Shown piece by piece: positions 27,518 through 40,891 of a DNA stretch of 64,000 nt. Made by a program: the position numbers and the translations under genes. Numbering within the stretch: the first letter of the stretch is position 1; each line of letters opens with the position of its first letter. Below the pieces are notes generated by a model. That model was not told the DNA's origin and made no database searches. It saw only the letters and a program-made list of their open reading frames with translations. The DNA is taken from the NCBI GenBank assembly GCA_947624295.1, contig CANQJV010000001.1:1-64000 (forward strand). Direction: 5' to 3'. Source of the stretch: an uncultured Ruminococcus sp. (GTDB taxonomy: Bacteria > Bacillota > Clostridia > Oscillospirales > Ruminococcaceae).

Positions 27518-29878
27518 TTAAATCTTTTTAGGCTTTGTGTAATTAGCCATAACTTTTTTAGTACCGACTTTATCGAACGCAATTTCAAGCATAAAATCAT
27601 TTGACATAGGAGTTACTGACAGAATAATTCCCTCGCCGAAAACTTTATGGAAAACTCTTTCTCCTGCTGTATAGGAGATAGTTTTTTCGATTTCAGCGGA
27701 AGTCACATGACGCTTGTTTCTTGCAAGCTGTTGTTGGAGTGAGGAAGAATGCACTTCTGTTACAGCATTGTCTTTTTCGGGAAGACTTATTCTGATAGCA
27801 GTGTTGTCTTGTTTCAAGATATTCTCCATACCGATTTCAGAAATAAACCTTGACTTCAGATTACGCTGAGTCTGCCCGAAAATCATACGTTTTCCTGCAC
27901 TTGTGATATAGAGTTGTTTTTTGGCACGTGTCACCGCAACATACGCAAGACGGCGTTCCTCCTCCATATCGTCGTCATTATAGAAAGAACGTGAACCGGG
28001 GAAAATACCGTCCTCAAGACCGATAAGGAAAACGTTTTCAAATTCAAGACCTTTTGCGGAATGAATAGTCATAAGCATTATTTTATCGTCACTGCCGTTA
28101 TCGCTGTCAGCCTCCGTATACAGTGCGATTTCTTCTAAAAAGCCGTTCAATGTGGGATTTTCGTTGTTACGGGTGTACTGTATCATTGAAGTTTTAAGTT
28201 CCTGAACGTTCTGTATTTTGGATTCTGCATTTTCCTGCATTTTCAGATACTCAAGATAACCTGTTTCTTTCAGCACAAAATCAAGCAGTTCATCAAGAGG
28301 AAGTTTGTCGGCTTTGTCAATAAGTTTCCCGAACATATCAGCCGCATTTTTTAATGCATTTACTTTTTTGGAAAGCGGTGAATATTCCTCGCAATTCAGC
28401 ATTACCTCATAAGGCGAAATTTTCAAGTCACGGCTTATGTCCTCAATGATTGCTATTGTAGATTCGCCTATATTTCGTTTCGGTTCATTTATAATGCGCC
28501 TGAATCTCAACATATCAAACGGATTATTGATAAACGCAAGATATGAAGTAATATCCTTTATTTCCTTGTGGTCGTAAAATCTCATTCCGCCGTAAATCAT
28601 ATACGGAATACCTGCACGTACTAAGGCACTTTCCACAATATTCGACTGCGCATTCATACGGTACAAAACTGCATTACGTCTGTATTTACCGTATTTTTCG
28701 TAATCAGCCTTTACATTTCTTATGATAAAATCAGCCTCGTCATTTTCGTCAACTGCTTTATACCAGATAACTTTGTTGCCGTTTTCGCCCGAAGTCCATA
28801 GTTTCTTAGGTTTCCTGCCCGTATTTTTGGAAATTATAGAATTTGCAGAATCAAGAATAGTCTTTGTAGAACGATAGTTCTGCTCAAGTCTTATCACCTT
28901 TGCGCCTGCAAACTGCTTTTCAAAACCGAGGATATTCTCAATATCAGCACCTCTGAACTTGTATATACTCTGGTCATCATCTCCCACTACACAAAGATTA
29001 TTGTGACCTGCCGAAAGAAGTGATACAAGTCTGAACTGCACGTGGTTAGTGTCCTGATACTCGTCAACCATTATGTACTTATAACGTGTACGGTATTTTT
29101 CAAGAATATCAGGGAATTTCTCAAAGATTTCGACTGTCTTGCAAAGTATATCGTCAAAATCAAGAGCATTTGCAGTCTGCATATGCTCCATATAAGAATT
29201 ATATATCCTTGCAATTGTCTTTTTACGGTAGTCGTTGCCTGCCCTCGAAATCATTTCAGCCGGAGAAATCATTTTGTCTTTTGCGGAACTTATTTCCGCA
29301 AGTACAGCCTTAGGTGCAAATTGCTTTTCTGAAACGTCAATTTCCTCCATAACATTTTTAACAAGACGGCGGCTGTCATCAGCATCATAAATTGTGAAGT
29401 CATTCCCGAAACCTATGTTCTCAATTTCCCGCCTAAGTATCCTTACACAAGCCGAATGAAATGTAGATGCGTTGATATTCTCAGCCTGTTCGCCCAACAT
29501 CACCGAAAGACGTTCTTTTAACTCATTTGCCGCCTTATTCGTGAAAGTTATAGCAAGAATATTCCACGGTTTAACGGGTTCGCAGGCAACGATTTCACGG
29601 AGAGTATCAAAATCATCTGTTTTTCCGCTTGCGTAATCTTTAAGGAAAACAAAATCTTCTTCCGTACCTATGCGGGATTCGTCAAAATAAGCGTTTCCGA
29701 ATTCAATCATATTCGCAATACGATTGACAATAACAGTAGTTTTTCCACTTCCTGCTCCGGCAAGAACAAGAACAGGTCCCTCAACAGTGAAAACAGCCTC
29801 CTGTTGCATTTCGTTCATACGGCTGAAATATTTTTTCAGTGCCATCCTTTTTGCCTCAAAATACGATTTGTTATTCAT
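27518..29878 (-). CDS. pcrA: ATP-dependent DNA helicase, UvrD/PcrA type
   Basis: Superfamily 1A 3'-5' helicase for repair and replication-conflict resolution, 786 residues. Motifs in order: Q motif region MNEMQQEAVF, Walker A LAGAGSGKTTVI, ITFTNKAA (Ia), VDEYQDTN (II), GDDDQSIYKFRGA (III), LEQNYRST (IV), TIHSAKGLEF (V) and AVTRAKKQL (VI). I start at ATG 29878, which has AGGTGGAG upstream; the ATG nine codons earlier has no ribosome binding site. Unlike B. subtilis pcrA it is not followed by ligA, which lies 9 kb away. Confidence 0.96.
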   Translation of the reverse strand: MNNKSYFEAKRMALKKYFSRMNEMQQEAVFTVEGPVLVLAGAGSGKTTVIVNRIANMIEFGNAYFDESRIGTEEDFVFLKDYASGKTDDFDTLREIVACEPVKPWNILAITFTNKAANELKERLSVMLGEQAENINASTFHSACVRILRREIENIGFGNDFTIYDADDSRRLVKNVMEEIDVSEKQFAPKAVLAEISSAKDKMISPAEMISRAGNDYRKKTIARIYNSYMEHMQTANALDFDDILCKTVEIFEKFPDILEKYRTRYKYIMVDEYQDTNHVQFRLVSLLSAGHNNLCVVGDDDQSIYKFRGADIENILGFEKQFAGAKVIRLEQNYRSTKTILDSANSIISKNTGRKPKKLWTSGENGNKVIWYKAVDENDEADFIIRNVKADYEKYGKYRRNAVLYRMNAQSNIVESALVRAGIPYMIYGGMRFYDHKEIKDITSYLAFINNPFDMLRFRRIINEPKRNIGESTIAIIEDISRDLKISPYEVMLNCEEYSPLSKKVNALKNAADMFGKLIDKADKLPLDELLDFVLKETGYLEYLKMQENAESKIQNVQELKTSMIQYTRNNENPTLNGFLEEIALYTEADSDNGSDDKIMLMTIHSAKGLEFENVFLIGLEDGIFPGSRSFYNDDDMEEERRLAYVAVTRAKKQLYITSAGKRMIFGQTQRNLKSRFISEIGMENILKQDNTAIRISLPEKDNAVTEVHSSSLQQQLARNKRHVTSAEIEKTISYTAGERVFHKVFGEGIILSVTPMSNDFMLEIAFDKVGTKKVMANYTKPKKI

Positions 29879-29941
29879 AAATAATCTTCTCCACCTCAAA
29901 TTCATTTTTTTACAAATCAGTTTCTAAAATCTCATAACTAT

Positions 29942-29970
29942 ATTATAACACATATCTGTTTATATTTCAA
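29942..29970 (-). promoter_or_regulatory. Promoter of pcrA
   Basis: Minus strand: TTGAAA (29970-29965), 17-nt spacer, TATAAT (29947-29942), extended -10 (GTGT before TATAAT). Confidence 0.75.
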
Positions 29971-30087
29971 GAGTTAAATAAAATAAATGTTATAATTATA
30001 TTTTACAGAACATTTTTTTGATTTTACAAAATTCCTGCATTGTTTTTTCATTAAATAAAAAATTTGTTGATTTTTAATATTTTTCTC

Positions 30088-30116
30088 TTGACTTAATTTA
30101 TTTTTTGGTGTATAAT
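30088..30116 (+). promoter_or_regulatory. Promoter of glgA
   Basis: TTGACT (30088-30093), 17-nt spacer, TATAAT (30111-30116). It supports the ATG at 30174 as the start, since earlier in-frame starts would lie at or before the transcript start. Confidence 0.8.
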
Positions 30117-30173
30117 ATAAATATGATATACTACTGCTGTATGAGCAGAATTTCTATTATAAGGAGAGATAGC

Positions 30174-31628
30174 ATGAAAAATATTTTATTTGCTGCTTCA
30201 GAATGTGTTCCCTTTGTCAAAACCGGCGGTCTTGCTGATGTTGTCGGTGCGCTCCCTCAGTACATCAACAAAGATGAGTTCGATGTGAGGGTAATTATCC
30301 CCTACTATACCTGCATTCCGCCTAAATTCAGAGATAACTTCAGGTACGTTACTCACTTCTACATGGACTACGGTCTCCGCCAGAACGGCGTTCACGTCGG
30401 TATCATGGAATACGAATACAACGGTATCAAGTTCTATTTCGTCGACAACGAATACTACTTCAAATGCGATACACCGTACTCCTCCGACCTCAAATGGGAC
30501 ATCGAACGCTTTACTTTCTTCTGTAAAGCTGTCCTTGCGATACTTCCTGTTGTGGGATTCCGCCCTGATATTATCCACTGTCACGACTGGCAATCAGCTC
30601 TTATCCCTGTATTCCTGCACTCAACTTTCGCAACAAATCCTTTCTACAGTTCAACAAAATCAATTATGACTATCCACAATCTCAAATTCCAAGGCGTATG
30701 GAATATTGATTCTTTCAAATATAACACTGCTCTGCCGGGATATATGTTCACTCCCGATAAGCTCGAGTTCAAAAAAGATGCCAATATGCTCAAAGGCGGT
30801 CTTGTTTACGCTGATTACATCACAACCGTTTCCGAAACTTACGCCGAGGAAATCAAATACCCGTTTTTCGGCGAACAGCTTGACGGTCTGCTCCGTGCAA
30901 GAAGTGCTTCCCTTAGAGGTATCGTCAACGGTATTGATTATAAAGTCTTTAACCCCGCTGACGACAAGCAGATTTTTGCAGAGTACAGCGTTAAGAACTT
31001 CAAAAAGAAAAAGGCTGAAAATAAAGCAAAACTTCAGGCTGAACTCGGTCTGCCCGTTGACGACAACAAGTATATGATTGGTATTATTTCCCGACTCACC
31101 GACCAGAAAGGTCTCGACCTCATCAACTGCGTTATGGAACGTATCTGCGACCCCAATACGCAATTTGTGGTTGTCGGAACAGGCGAACAAAGATACGAAG
31201 ATATGTTCAGGCACTATCAGTGGAAATATCCTGAGCGTGTTTCCGCAAATATCCTGTATTCCGATACACTCGCCCATAAACTCTATGCAGCTGCTGACGC
31301 AATGCTTATGCCGTCACTCTTTGAACCCTGCGGACTTACTCAACTCATCTCGCTCCGCTACGGTACTGTACCGATTGTCCGTGAAACAGGCGGTCTCAAA
31401 GATACAGTACAGCCCTATAACGAATTTGACGGTACAGGCACGGGATTCTCATTCAAGAATTACAATGCAGAGGAAATGCTTGGCGTAATCAACTACTCAA
31501 AGAGCGTATATTACGACCACCGTGCTGAATGGGACGAAATCGTGAAACGTGGTATGGAAGCCGATTTCTCGTGGAACAGCTCCGCACTTCAATACGAGGG
31601 TATGTACAGCTGGATGATTAACTGGTGA
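30174..31628 (+). CDS. glgA: Glycogen synthase (ADP-glucose type)
   Basis: GT5 glycosyltransferase that extends alpha-1,4-glucan from ADP-glucose, 484 residues, full length. The N terminus MKNILFAASECVPFVKTGGLADV holds the KTGGL sugar-nucleotide motif. HCHDWQS and MTIHNLKFQG follow, then the C-terminal domain with GIISRLTDQKGLDL and the catalytic stretch MPSLFEPCGLTQ. The start at 30174 has AAGGAG 7 nt upstream. No other glycogen genes are nearby. Confidence 0.96.
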   Translation: MKNILFAASECVPFVKTGGLADVVGALPQYINKDEFDVRVIIPYYTCIPPKFRDNFRYVTHFYMDYGLRQNGVHVGIMEYEYNGIKFYFVDNEYYFKCDTPYSSDLKWDIERFTFFCKAVLAILPVVGFRPDIIHCHDWQSALIPVFLHSTFATNPFYSSTKSIMTIHNLKFQGVWNIDSFKYNTALPGYMFTPDKLEFKKDANMLKGGLVYADYITTVSETYAEEIKYPFFGEQLDGLLRARSASLRGIVNGIDYKVFNPADDKQIFAEYSVKNFKKKKAENKAKLQAELGLPVDDNKYMIGIISRLTDQKGLDLINCVMERICDPNTQFVVVGTGEQRYEDMFRHYQWKYPERVSANILYSDTLAHKLYAAADAMLMPSLFEPCGLTQLISLRYGTVPIVRETGGLKDTVQPYNEFDGTGTGFSFKNYNAEEMLGVINYSKSVYYDHRAEWDEIVKRGMEADFSWNSSALQYEGMYSWMINW

Positions 31629-31711
31629 ACTGACGGTGCTGACAATGCGCCCGAAATAAAAAAAGATAAATCCTTTATCAACAAGTTACTCAGACTGATT
31701 AAGTTAAAACT

Positions 31712-32377
31712 ATGAACGGAATTATTATAAAAGGTGCAGTTTTTGACATGGACGGTCTTATGATTGATACCGAAAAACTCTACCTGAAATACTGGAAACA
31801 AGCAGCTGCTGATTTCGGCTATAAAATGGAAGATGAACATGTGTTCGCCATACGGAGCCTCGCAAGAAAGTACTCTATCCCGAAACTCAAAGGCTTTTTC
31901 GGAGAAGATTTCCCGACCGAAGAAGTCCGTGCAAGGCGTACCGAACTCATAAACGACCATGTTGAAAAGTACGGTTTCGAGGTGAAAAAGGGTCTTTTCG
32001 AACTCCTCAGCTACCTGAAATCAAACGGCATAAAGCTGGCTGTAGCTACTGCTACTCAACGTGACAGAACATTGCTCTACCTCAGCAAAATCAACGCCGT
32101 GAGCTATTTTGACGCAATAATTTGCGGTGATATGGTGACGAACGGTAAGCCTGAACCGGATATTTACATCACTGCCGCTGAAAAACTCGGTCTTGCTCCG
32201 CAGGAATGCGTTGCATATGAAGATTCACCTAACGGCATAAAATCGGCATATTCAGCAGGCTGTCACGCTATTATGATTCCCGATATGACTGAGCCTGATG
32301 ACGAAATTATCCCCTTAATCAGCGCAGTCTATGAAAGCCTTGATAAATCAATTAACTTTTTCGAAGGGAGAATCTAA
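31712..32377 (+). CDS. HAD-superfamily hydrolase, beta-phosphoglucomutase-like
   Basis: A 221-residue HAD enzyme. Motif I is FDMDGLMIDTE with the nucleophile Asp, the cap domain follows, TATQRDRT holds motif II, and GKPEPDIY and AYEDSPNGI carry the motif III lysine and motif IV acids. This arrangement is typical of the beta-phosphoglucomutase/phosphatase subgroup, so a sugar phosphate is the likely substrate; its position after glgA would suit that. No convincing ribosome binding site precedes the ATG. It overlaps the next gene by 1 nt (TAATG). Confidence 0.9.
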   Translation: MNGIIIKGAVFDMDGLMIDTEKLYLKYWKQAAADFGYKMEDEHVFAIRSLARKYSIPKLKGFFGEDFPTEEVRARRTELINDHVEKYGFEVKKGLFELLSYLKSNGIKLAVATATQRDRTLLYLSKINAVSYFDAIICGDMVTNGKPEPDIYITAAEKLGLAPQECVAYEDSPNGIKSAYSAGCHAIMIPDMTEPDDEIIPLISAVYESLDKSINFFEGRI

Positions 32378-32622
32378 TGCCAAGCGTATCGGAAATTTTT
32401 GAAATCCCGAAATTCTACTACTTCAAGTGCGGAAATGACTATTCGGGAAGTAAAGGCGATTTTTCGTATAAAATCAAATCAAATGACAAATTGACAGCTA
32501 TGACATGGCACGGTAAATTATGTTCAATGAAAGCCGAAATCGAAAATCAACAGGAATTTGAATGCACTCAAGAGGGCTTTGATTCCATGATAAAATGGCT
32601 CGAAGAAAAATGTTCTGAATAA
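32377..32622 (+). CDS. Hypothetical small protein, 81 residues
   Basis: I do not recognise a named family. The product is soluble, with a beta-like middle (KFYYFKCGNDY, KLTAMTWHGKLCSM) and an amphipathic C-terminal helix (FDSMIKWLEEKC). Its ATG shares a base with the stop of the preceding HAD gene, so it is translationally coupled to it. A strong terminator follows. Confidence 0.75.
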   Translation: MPSVSEIFEIPKFYYFKCGNDYSGSKGDFSYKIKSNDKLTAMTWHGKLCSMKAEIENQQEFECTQEGFDSMIKWLEEKCSE

Positions 32623-32640
32623 AAGAATAAATAAAAACAG

Positions 32641-32670
32641 CCCCGATGGAAATTACTTCATCGGGGTTTT
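32641..32670. terminator. Bidirectional terminator after the HAD pair and after the V-ATPase operon
   Basis: CCCCGATG (32641-32648), 10-nt loop, CATCGGGG (32659-32666), then TTTT. On the minus strand the stem is followed by CTGTTTTTATTT, ending ntpD. Confidence 0.92.
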
Positions 32671-32680
32671 GCTATATTAG

Positions 32681-33331
32681 TTATGTGAAATTGTGACTTT
32701 GTTTCAGCACCATATCCTTGACTTTCATCAGCGAAGTTGTGGTACTTCTTTCATTTTCGGACAATTTCATAGTAATATACCTGATAGTTTCCTGATAGTC
32801 AGGTATCATTATATGCTCTAAAGCGTTTACACGTCTGCGAGTTTTCTCTATTTCGTCCGCCATAAGCTGGCACGACTTTTCGATTTCAGCAAGACGTATC
32901 ATTTTCGGAAAAATCTCACTCAATGCATTTATAGCACCGTCCAAATCAACAGATGTGAACGCTGTACCGTAGGAATATATGTCATCTGTATCACCTGTAC
33001 GGTATTTCGGGCTGAATACGGGGATATATACGCTCATGACGTTTTTTTCGGACACTTCGAGTTCAACTTCCTGTTTCGGGAGCATAAGAGCAGTTTCAAG
33101 GACTTCCCTCTGCATTACAGAACCTGCAACAGCCATATATTTGTTAGCCTCAGCTATCCCCTGTTCAACTTCTGTACGGAGCTGTTTATTTTCCCTGATT
33201 AGATTCATAAACTGCCTCATAAGTTCGTCACGTTTATCTTTTAGCAGCTTATGACCTCTCTGAGCGGACGCAAGTTTTTTCTTAAGACTGCTCAACTCCA
33301 TTCGTGTGGGATTGACATTAAGCCTTGCCAA
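32681..33331 (-). CDS. ntpD: V-type ATPase subunit D (central stalk)
   Basis: Central rotor shaft of the V1 sector, 216 residues. It is largely long coiled coil, with the hallmark N terminus NVNPTRMELSSLKKKLASAQ and RGHKLLKDKRDEL and the C-terminal RRVNALEHIMIPDY stretch. Last gene of the nine-gene operon, 21 nt after ntpB, followed by a terminator. Confidence 0.95.
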   Translation of the reverse strand: MARLNVNPTRMELSSLKKKLASAQRGHKLLKDKRDELMRQFMNLIRENKQLRTEVEQGIAEANKYMAVAGSVMQREVLETALMLPKQEVELEVSEKNVMSVYIPVFSPKYRTGDTDDIYSYGTAFTSVDLDGAINALSEIFPKMIRLAEIEKSCQLMADEIEKTRRRVNALEHIMIPDYQETIRYITMKLSENERSTTTSLMKVKDMVLKQSHNFT

Positions 33332-33352
33332 TGGGATTCACCTCAATTCTGC

Positions 33353-34726
33353 TTATTGCTTATCATAGTACTGATTCAGGTATTCCTCACGTATACGCCT
33401 TAATTCACTGCGGGGCAAAAGCCTGAGAAGTTCCCAGCCGATAGAGAGAGTTTCCTCAATGCTCCTGTTATTCTCGAAACCCTGCGAAACATAACGTTTT
33501 TCAAATTCATCGGCGAATTTAGCGTAAAGCAGGTCAGTCGGCGTAAGAGCAGCCTCACCGAGTACAACCATAAGTTCCTTTGCATCTTTGCCACGGGCAT
33601 ACGCTGAAAACAGCTGATTCATCGTGTCGGAATGGTCCTCACGAGTTTTGCCCTTGCCTATACCTTTATCTTTAAGACGTGAAAGTGACGGTAAAACGTC
33701 AACAGGCGGATTTATACCTTTACGGAAAAGTTCACGGGAAAGAATAATCTGTCCCTCAGTGATATACCCTGTAAGGTCAGGAATCGGGTGAGTTTTGTCA
33801 TCTTCAGGCATTGTGAGTATCGGTATCATTGTGATACTGCCCTCTTTACCGTCCTGTCTGCCTGCACGTTCGTAAATAGAGGCGAGGTCAGTGTACATAT
33901 ATCCGGGGTAGCCACGTCTGCCGGGGACTTCCTTACGAGCCGCTGAAACTTCACGCAATGCATCAGCGTAGTTAGTAATATCAGTTAATATTACAAGCAC
34001 GTGCATACCCTTTTCGAAAGCAAGGTATTCTGCTGCTGTAAGTGCCATTTTAGGCGTTGCAAGACGTTCGATAGCCGAATCGTTTGCGAGGTTGACGAAA
34101 AGCACGGTTCTGTCAAGTGCGCCTGTTTCCTTGAAACTTTTTACAAAATATTCAGATTCCTCAAAAGTGATTCCCATAGCGGCGAATACTACAGCGAACT
34201 GTTCATTATCGCCCAATACCCTCGCCTGACGTGCGATTTGTGCGGCAAGTTGTGCATGAGGCAAGCCACTTGCTGAAAAAATAGGCAATTTCTGACCACG
34301 GACAAGCGTATTAAGACCGTCAATTGCGGAAACACCTGTCTGTATAAATTCCTGCGGATATTTTCTTGCGACGGGATTCATCGGCAGACCGTTTACGTCC
34401 ATACGCATTTCGGGGATTATTTCGGGGCCGTCATCTATAGGATTCCCCATACCGTCAAAAACTCTGCCGAGCATATCTTCCGACACGCCGAGTTCCATCT
34501 GATGACCCGTGAAAACTACCGCACTATCCTGTAAATTGATACCGGCGGAATTTTCAAAAAGCTGTACAAGCGCATTGTTACCGTTTATTTCAAGCACTCT
34601 GCAACGGCGTTTCTCACCGTTTTTAAGGCGTATATCGGCGAGTTCACCGTATGTGCAGTTCTCAACGCCCTTTACAAGCAGGAGAGGTCCTGCCGCTTCT
34701 TCAATAGTTCTGTATTCTCTCGGCAT
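33353..34726 (-). CDS. ntpB: V-type ATPase subunit B
   Basis: Non-catalytic nucleotide-site subunit of the V1 hexamer, 457 residues. It lacks a Walker A loop, as expected for B. Typical stretches are [58 protein letters not shown] and the C-terminal [13 protein letters not shown]. The ATG at 34726 has AAGGAG 8 nt upstream and is preferred over the GTG two codons earlier, which is too close to that site. Confidence 0.97.
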   Translation of the reverse strand: MPREYRTIEEAAGPLLLVKGVENCTYGELADIRLKNGEKRRCRVLEINGNNALVQLFENSAGINLQDSAVVFTGHQMELGVSEDMLGRVFDGMGNPIDDGPEIIPEMRMDVNGLPMNPVARKYPQEFIQTGVSAIDGLNTLVRGQKLPIFSASGLPHAQLAAQIARQARVLGDNEQFAVVFAAMGITFEESEYFVKSFKETGALDRTVLFVNLANDSAIERLATPKMALTAAEYLAFEKGMHVLVILTDITNYADALREVSAARKEVPGRRGYPGYMYTDLASIYERAGRQDGKEGSITMIPILTMPEDDKTHPIPDLTGYITEGQIILSRELFRKGINPPVDVLPSLSRLKDKGIGKGKTREDHSDTMNQLFSAYARGKDAKELMVVLGEAALTPTDLLYAKFADEFEKRYVSQGFENNRSIEETLSIGWELLRLLPRSELRRIREEYLNQYYDKQ

Positions 34727-34728
34727 AA

Positions 34729-36489
34729 TCACATCTCCTTACACTTATCGAGTTCCGCTGAAATTTCTGTTGAAAGTCTGCTGTACTCATCATCTGTATT
34801 TTCTTCCGCAACATACTTGAAACGACCGATTTTCTCACGAACAGGCAGATTTGAAACTGTTTCGATGTCGGCACCTTTTGCGACTGCCTTTTCAGCCTCA
34901 TCGTGGAAATTCATTATCAGTTTCATCATATAAAGCTGTTTCTTAAGGCTTGTATACGTATCGATTTCGTGGAAAGCAAGCTGGTGCAGGAAATCCTCAC
35001 GAATTGAGCGAGCCGTTTCCATTTTGAGGCGGTCACCTGCTGAAAGTGCGTCCATTCCGACGAGTTTGACAATTTCCTTGAGTTCAGCCTCATCGTTGAG
35101 TATCGCCATAAATCTGCCTCTCAACGTCATCCAGTCAGCCGAAACGTTATTATTATACCAATCCGCAAGCGAATCCGCATAAAGTGAGTAGCTTGTAAGC
35201 CAGTTTATAGCAGGGAAATGACGCTGATAAGCGAGGTTTGCATCAAGTCCCCAGAAAACTTTGACTATACGCAAAGTAGCCTGCGAAACAGGTTCAGAAA
35301 TATCACCGCCCGGAGGAGATACCGCACCTATTACCGATAATGCGCCCTCTCTGCCCTCTTTACCTGTAGAAATAACTCGTCCTGCACGCTCATAGAATTG
35401 TGCCAGACGGCTTCCCAGATAAGCGGGATAACCTTCATCACCGGGCATTTCCTCAAGTCTGCCCGACATTTCACGCAAAGCCTCTGCCCAACGTGATGTA
35501 GAGTCAGCCATAAGCGCAACTGAATAGCCCATATCACGATAATATTCGGCAATTGTTATTCCCGTATATACTGAAGCCTCACGTGCGGCAACAGGCATAT
35601 CGGACGTATTTGCGATGAGGACTGTACGTTCCATAAGCGATTTACCTGTTTTCGGGTCAATAAGTTCAGGAAATTCGTTCAGAACGTCGGTCATTTCGTT
35701 TCCACGTTCACCGCAGCCTATATACACAATAATATCAGCCTCTGCCCATTTTGCGAGCTGATGTTGAGTAACAGTCTTACCGCTGCCGAACGGTCCGGGG
35801 ATTGCCGCAACACCGCCCTTTGCTATTGGGAACAGGCAGTCAACAACACGCTGACCCGTGACAAGAGGCATATCGGGCGAAAGTTTTTTAGAATACGGTC
35901 TGCCACGGCGTACAGCCCATTTCTGCATCATCGAAAGTTCTTTTTCGCCGTTACCCGTATCAATAACGCACACTGTTTCATCAACTGCAAATTCGCCCTC
36001 TTTAATTGATTTAACTTTTCCGTTTATTCCGTTCGGCACCATAATTTTATGGAGAACAATGTCTGTTTCGGGGACAGTTCCTATAACATCACCGCCCTCA
36101 ACATTGTCACCGACTTTCACTGTCGGCGTAAACAACCATTTTTTTTCACGCTCAAGCGAGGTTACTTCGACACCTCTTTCAAGGTTATTTCCGCATATTT
36201 TACGGATAGCCGAGAGAGGTCTCTGAATACCGTCGTAGATACTGCCGATAAGACCGGGACCGAGTTCAGCACTCATAGGTTCGCCTGTTGATTCAACTTC
36301 CTCACCCGTACCAAGTCCGGCAGTTTCTTCGTACACCTGTATAGATGCCCTGTCGCCGTGCATTTCAATGATTTCGCCGATAAGACGCTTTTTGCTTACA
36401 CGGACAACGTCAAACATATTTGAATCCCTCATACCCTCTGCTACAACAAGAGGTCCGGAGATTTTTACTATTTTTCCGATACTGCTCAA
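34729..36489 (-). CDS. ntpA: V-type ATPase catalytic subunit A
   Basis: Catalytic subunit, 586 residues. The P loop is [11 protein letters not shown] near residue 235, with the GER region [14 protein letters not shown], the A-type-specific insertion at about 110-190, and [27 protein letters not shown]. The start codon is TTG with AAGGAG 8 nt upstream; no ATG in frame fits. It sits 26 nt after ntpG and is separated from ntpB by 2 nt. Confidence 0.97.
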   Translation of the reverse strand: MSSIGKIVKISGPLVVAEGMRDSNMFDVVRVSKKRLIGEIIEMHGDRASIQVYEETAGLGTGEEVESTGEPMSAELGPGLIGSIYDGIQRPLSAIRKICGNNLERGVEVTSLEREKKWLFTPTVKVGDNVEGGDVIGTVPETDIVLHKIMVPNGINGKVKSIKEGEFAVDETVCVIDTGNGEKELSMMQKWAVRRGRPYSKKLSPDMPLVTGQRVVDCLFPIAKGGVAAIPGPFGSGKTVTQHQLAKWAEADIIVYIGCGERGNEMTDVLNEFPELIDPKTGKSLMERTVLIANTSDMPVAAREASVYTGITIAEYYRDMGYSVALMADSTSRWAEALREMSGRLEEMPGDEGYPAYLGSRLAQFYERAGRVISTGKEGREGALSVIGAVSPPGGDISEPVSQATLRIVKVFWGLDANLAYQRHFPAINWLTSYSLYADSLADWYNNNVSADWMTLRGRFMAILNDEAELKEIVKLVGMDALSAGDRLKMETARSIREDFLHQLAFHEIDTYTSLKKQLYMMKLIMNFHDEAEKAVAKGADIETVSNLPVREKIGRFKYVAEENTDDEYSRLSTEISAELDKCKEM

Positions 36490-36515
36490 AATCGCATCTC
36501 CTTTGTTTATTTTAT

Positions 36516-36836
36516 TTAACTTAATATATCAGAACCGACAGCTTTTTCAACAGCCTCGTGAACTCCACGCATTCCGTCGCCCGTATTGCCCTCTATTGCA
36601 GGGATAAGCACGATTGACGGCAGTTTACGGCTCCTGTATTTTTTTATCGTATCGCTTACAAGTGCCGCTGCGGGTTCTGTAATGTAAATCACTCCAAATC
36701 CGTTTTCGGCGAGTCTGCTGATGAGTTTTGTAATTTTATCCGCATCTGTTTCGCAAAATACGGAAAGTCCAAGCGAAGCAAATCCCGATACACTCGCAGA
36801 ATCGCCTATTACAGCCGTTTTATATAAATCAGACAT
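36516..36836 (-). CDS. ntpG: V-type ATPase subunit F (E. hirae NtpG)
   Basis: Small stalk subunit, 106 residues, with the family pattern of a Rossmann-like fold: N-terminal [20 protein letters not shown], then [12 protein letters not shown] and a closing [11 protein letters not shown]. It binds the central shaft together with subunit D. Overlaps the end of the preceding subunit C gene by 8 nt. Confidence 0.92.
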   Translation of the reverse strand: MSDLYKTAVIGDSASVSGFASLGLSVFCETDADKITKLISRLAENGFGVIYITEPAAALVSDTIKKYRSRKLPSIVLIPAIEGNTGDGMRGVHEAVEKAVGSDILS

Positions 36837-37767
36837 AAAGTTTCCTCATTCTTTCCGTAATAGTTTCCCTGTCAGCACCCGATTCACGGCAAACCGTGAT
36901 AATACGCAGGTTTTTGACTTCAGCCTCTGTTGCAATGTAGTACGCTATAAGCGGTTCAGTGCCGAACGACTTCATTTTTGCCGTTTCAGCAAGTTCCATT
37001 ACAGCATCATCGCACCATTTCTCGAATTGTGCGGGTGAAGTCCTCAGCAATTCAGCTGTTTCCCTGTAAATCGTGCCGTCAAGGTAATTCAGCAGATTTT
37101 CTGTACCGCCGAGAGTTTCCCTCACAAGCGATTCTTTATCAAGTTCAGCACTTCCGCATATTGCATTTTCTATGAAATTCTTCTGTTTCTTCATTCTGCT
37201 TAACCTGTACGCTGTTTTTATATCAGCACATACCGTCACAAGTTGTGCATATTTCCGCATAAATTCACTGCCGAAATCAGCGGAGCTTTTCTGTATTGCG
37301 GAAAGAGTTGCCGTATCTATGAACGAGTCAACAAGTTGCCCGTCCGACGTATCAACAATAAGCCCGTAAGCCTTTTCAGCTGTATCCCTGATAAATTCAG
37401 GCAAAACATCGTATTCTTTCGCTGAAATTGCTTGTGTAAGGTGATTCAGGTCAAGATTTGTCGGGCGGATATAATATTTTTGAGGTTCTCTGCCTGAAAT
37501 CATTGCTTTCAGCGATACTTTCAGGTTATGGAAATCGTTCTTATACAACAGTATTTCAAGTTCCCTGCTGTCGGGCGCATACTCGTGTATCATTTCCCAC
37601 ACGTTCTCCACTGAACCCGTATTACCGCCTTTTTTAGCTGATATAAGCGACTCGATTTCAGCTGTTGACGAGGCGTTTATAAACTGTTCCATATCGCTTC
37701 TTGTGAGGAGAGTATTTTCCATAGCCTTTACGACTGCAACTGCATTTGCATATTTTGTAGTGTTCAT
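36829..37767 (-). CDS. ntpC: V-type ATPase subunit C (d-like)
   Basis: Rotor subunit that links the membrane ring to the central stalk, 312 residues, mostly alpha-helical. It has the family opening YANAVAVVKAMENTLLTRSDME and the closing EVKNLRIITVCRESGADRETI. Overlaps ntpE by 4 nt at its start and ntpG at its end. Confidence 0.92.
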   Translation of the reverse strand: MNTTKYANAVAVVKAMENTLLTRSDMEQFINASSTAEIESLISAKKGGNTGSVENVWEMIHEYAPDSRELEILLYKNDFHNLKVSLKAMISGREPQKYYIRPTNLDLNHLTQAISAKEYDVLPEFIRDTAEKAYGLIVDTSDGQLVDSFIDTATLSAIQKSSADFGSEFMRKYAQLVTVCADIKTAYRLSRMKKQKNFIENAICGSAELDKESLVRETLGGTENLLNYLDGTIYRETAELLRTSPAQFEKWCDDAVMELAETAKMKSFGTEPLIAYYIATEAEVKNLRIITVCRESGADRETITERMRKLYV

Positions 37768-38357
37768 TTTTTCACCTGCCCGAAAAGTTCCCTTGAAACA
37801 ATATCTCTCACGCTGTCACGTTCAGCCTCTATAATTGCACGGAAACTGCAATTTTCGGAGATAAGACCGTAAGTCAGTATAAAGCCGTTTTCTATATCAG
37901 CAGTTTCAGCGGAAATCTCAATATTCAGCTTTTTTGCGGTAGTTCTGAAGTCCTCCGTAACTCTTGACAAATCTTTTTTATTCAGCAAAAGCACGCCCTC
38001 ACCGGAATCAGAATCAGCTTTACGGGACAGAAGTTTACTAAGTACTGCAAAATACTCCTCATCAGGCAGATTATCGAGTTTGTCAATAATTTTTGCAATA
38101 ACATTGTCAATACATTTTACTTTATACGCAAGAGCTTTCCGTTTCATTTGTGCGTCAACTGAAGAAACGGCATTGTCGTAATCAAGAGCAAGCTGAATTT
38201 TTGCTTTTTTCAGGTATTCCTGATATTCCTTTGCAGCTTTTTCGTTGCCTTCGGTAATAATACCGTCCGCCTTTTTTTCGGCGGAAGATATTATTGTTTT
38301 TTCAGCTTGTTTCTGCTGCGAGGAAATTATGCTCAGGATATTCTCAATTCCTGCCAT
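37764..38357 (-). CDS. ntpE: V-type ATPase subunit E (peripheral stalk)
   Basis: Peripheral-stalk subunit, 197 residues, with a charged coiled-coil N-terminal half (QQKQAEKTIISSAEKKADGI) and a globular C terminus. I start at the ATG at 38357 (MAGIENIL), which has GGAGG 7 nt upstream; the longer frame to 38435 has no such signal and would overlap the proteolipid gene. Confidence 0.92.
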   Translation of the reverse strand: MAGIENILSIISSQQKQAEKTIISSAEKKADGIITEGNEKAAKEYQEYLKKAKIQLALDYDNAVSSVDAQMKRKALAYKVKCIDNVIAKIIDKLDNLPDEEYFAVLSKLLSRKADSDSGEGVLLLNKKDLSRVTEDFRTTAKKLNIEISAETADIENGFILTYGLISENCSFRAIIEAERDSVRDIVSRELFGQVKK

Positions 38358-38370
38358 TTCAGCACCTCCG

Positions 38371-40852
<2,482 letters not shown>

Positions 40853-40891
40853 AAATTTTATCACACTCCTTATCAAAGCTCCTTGTTTACG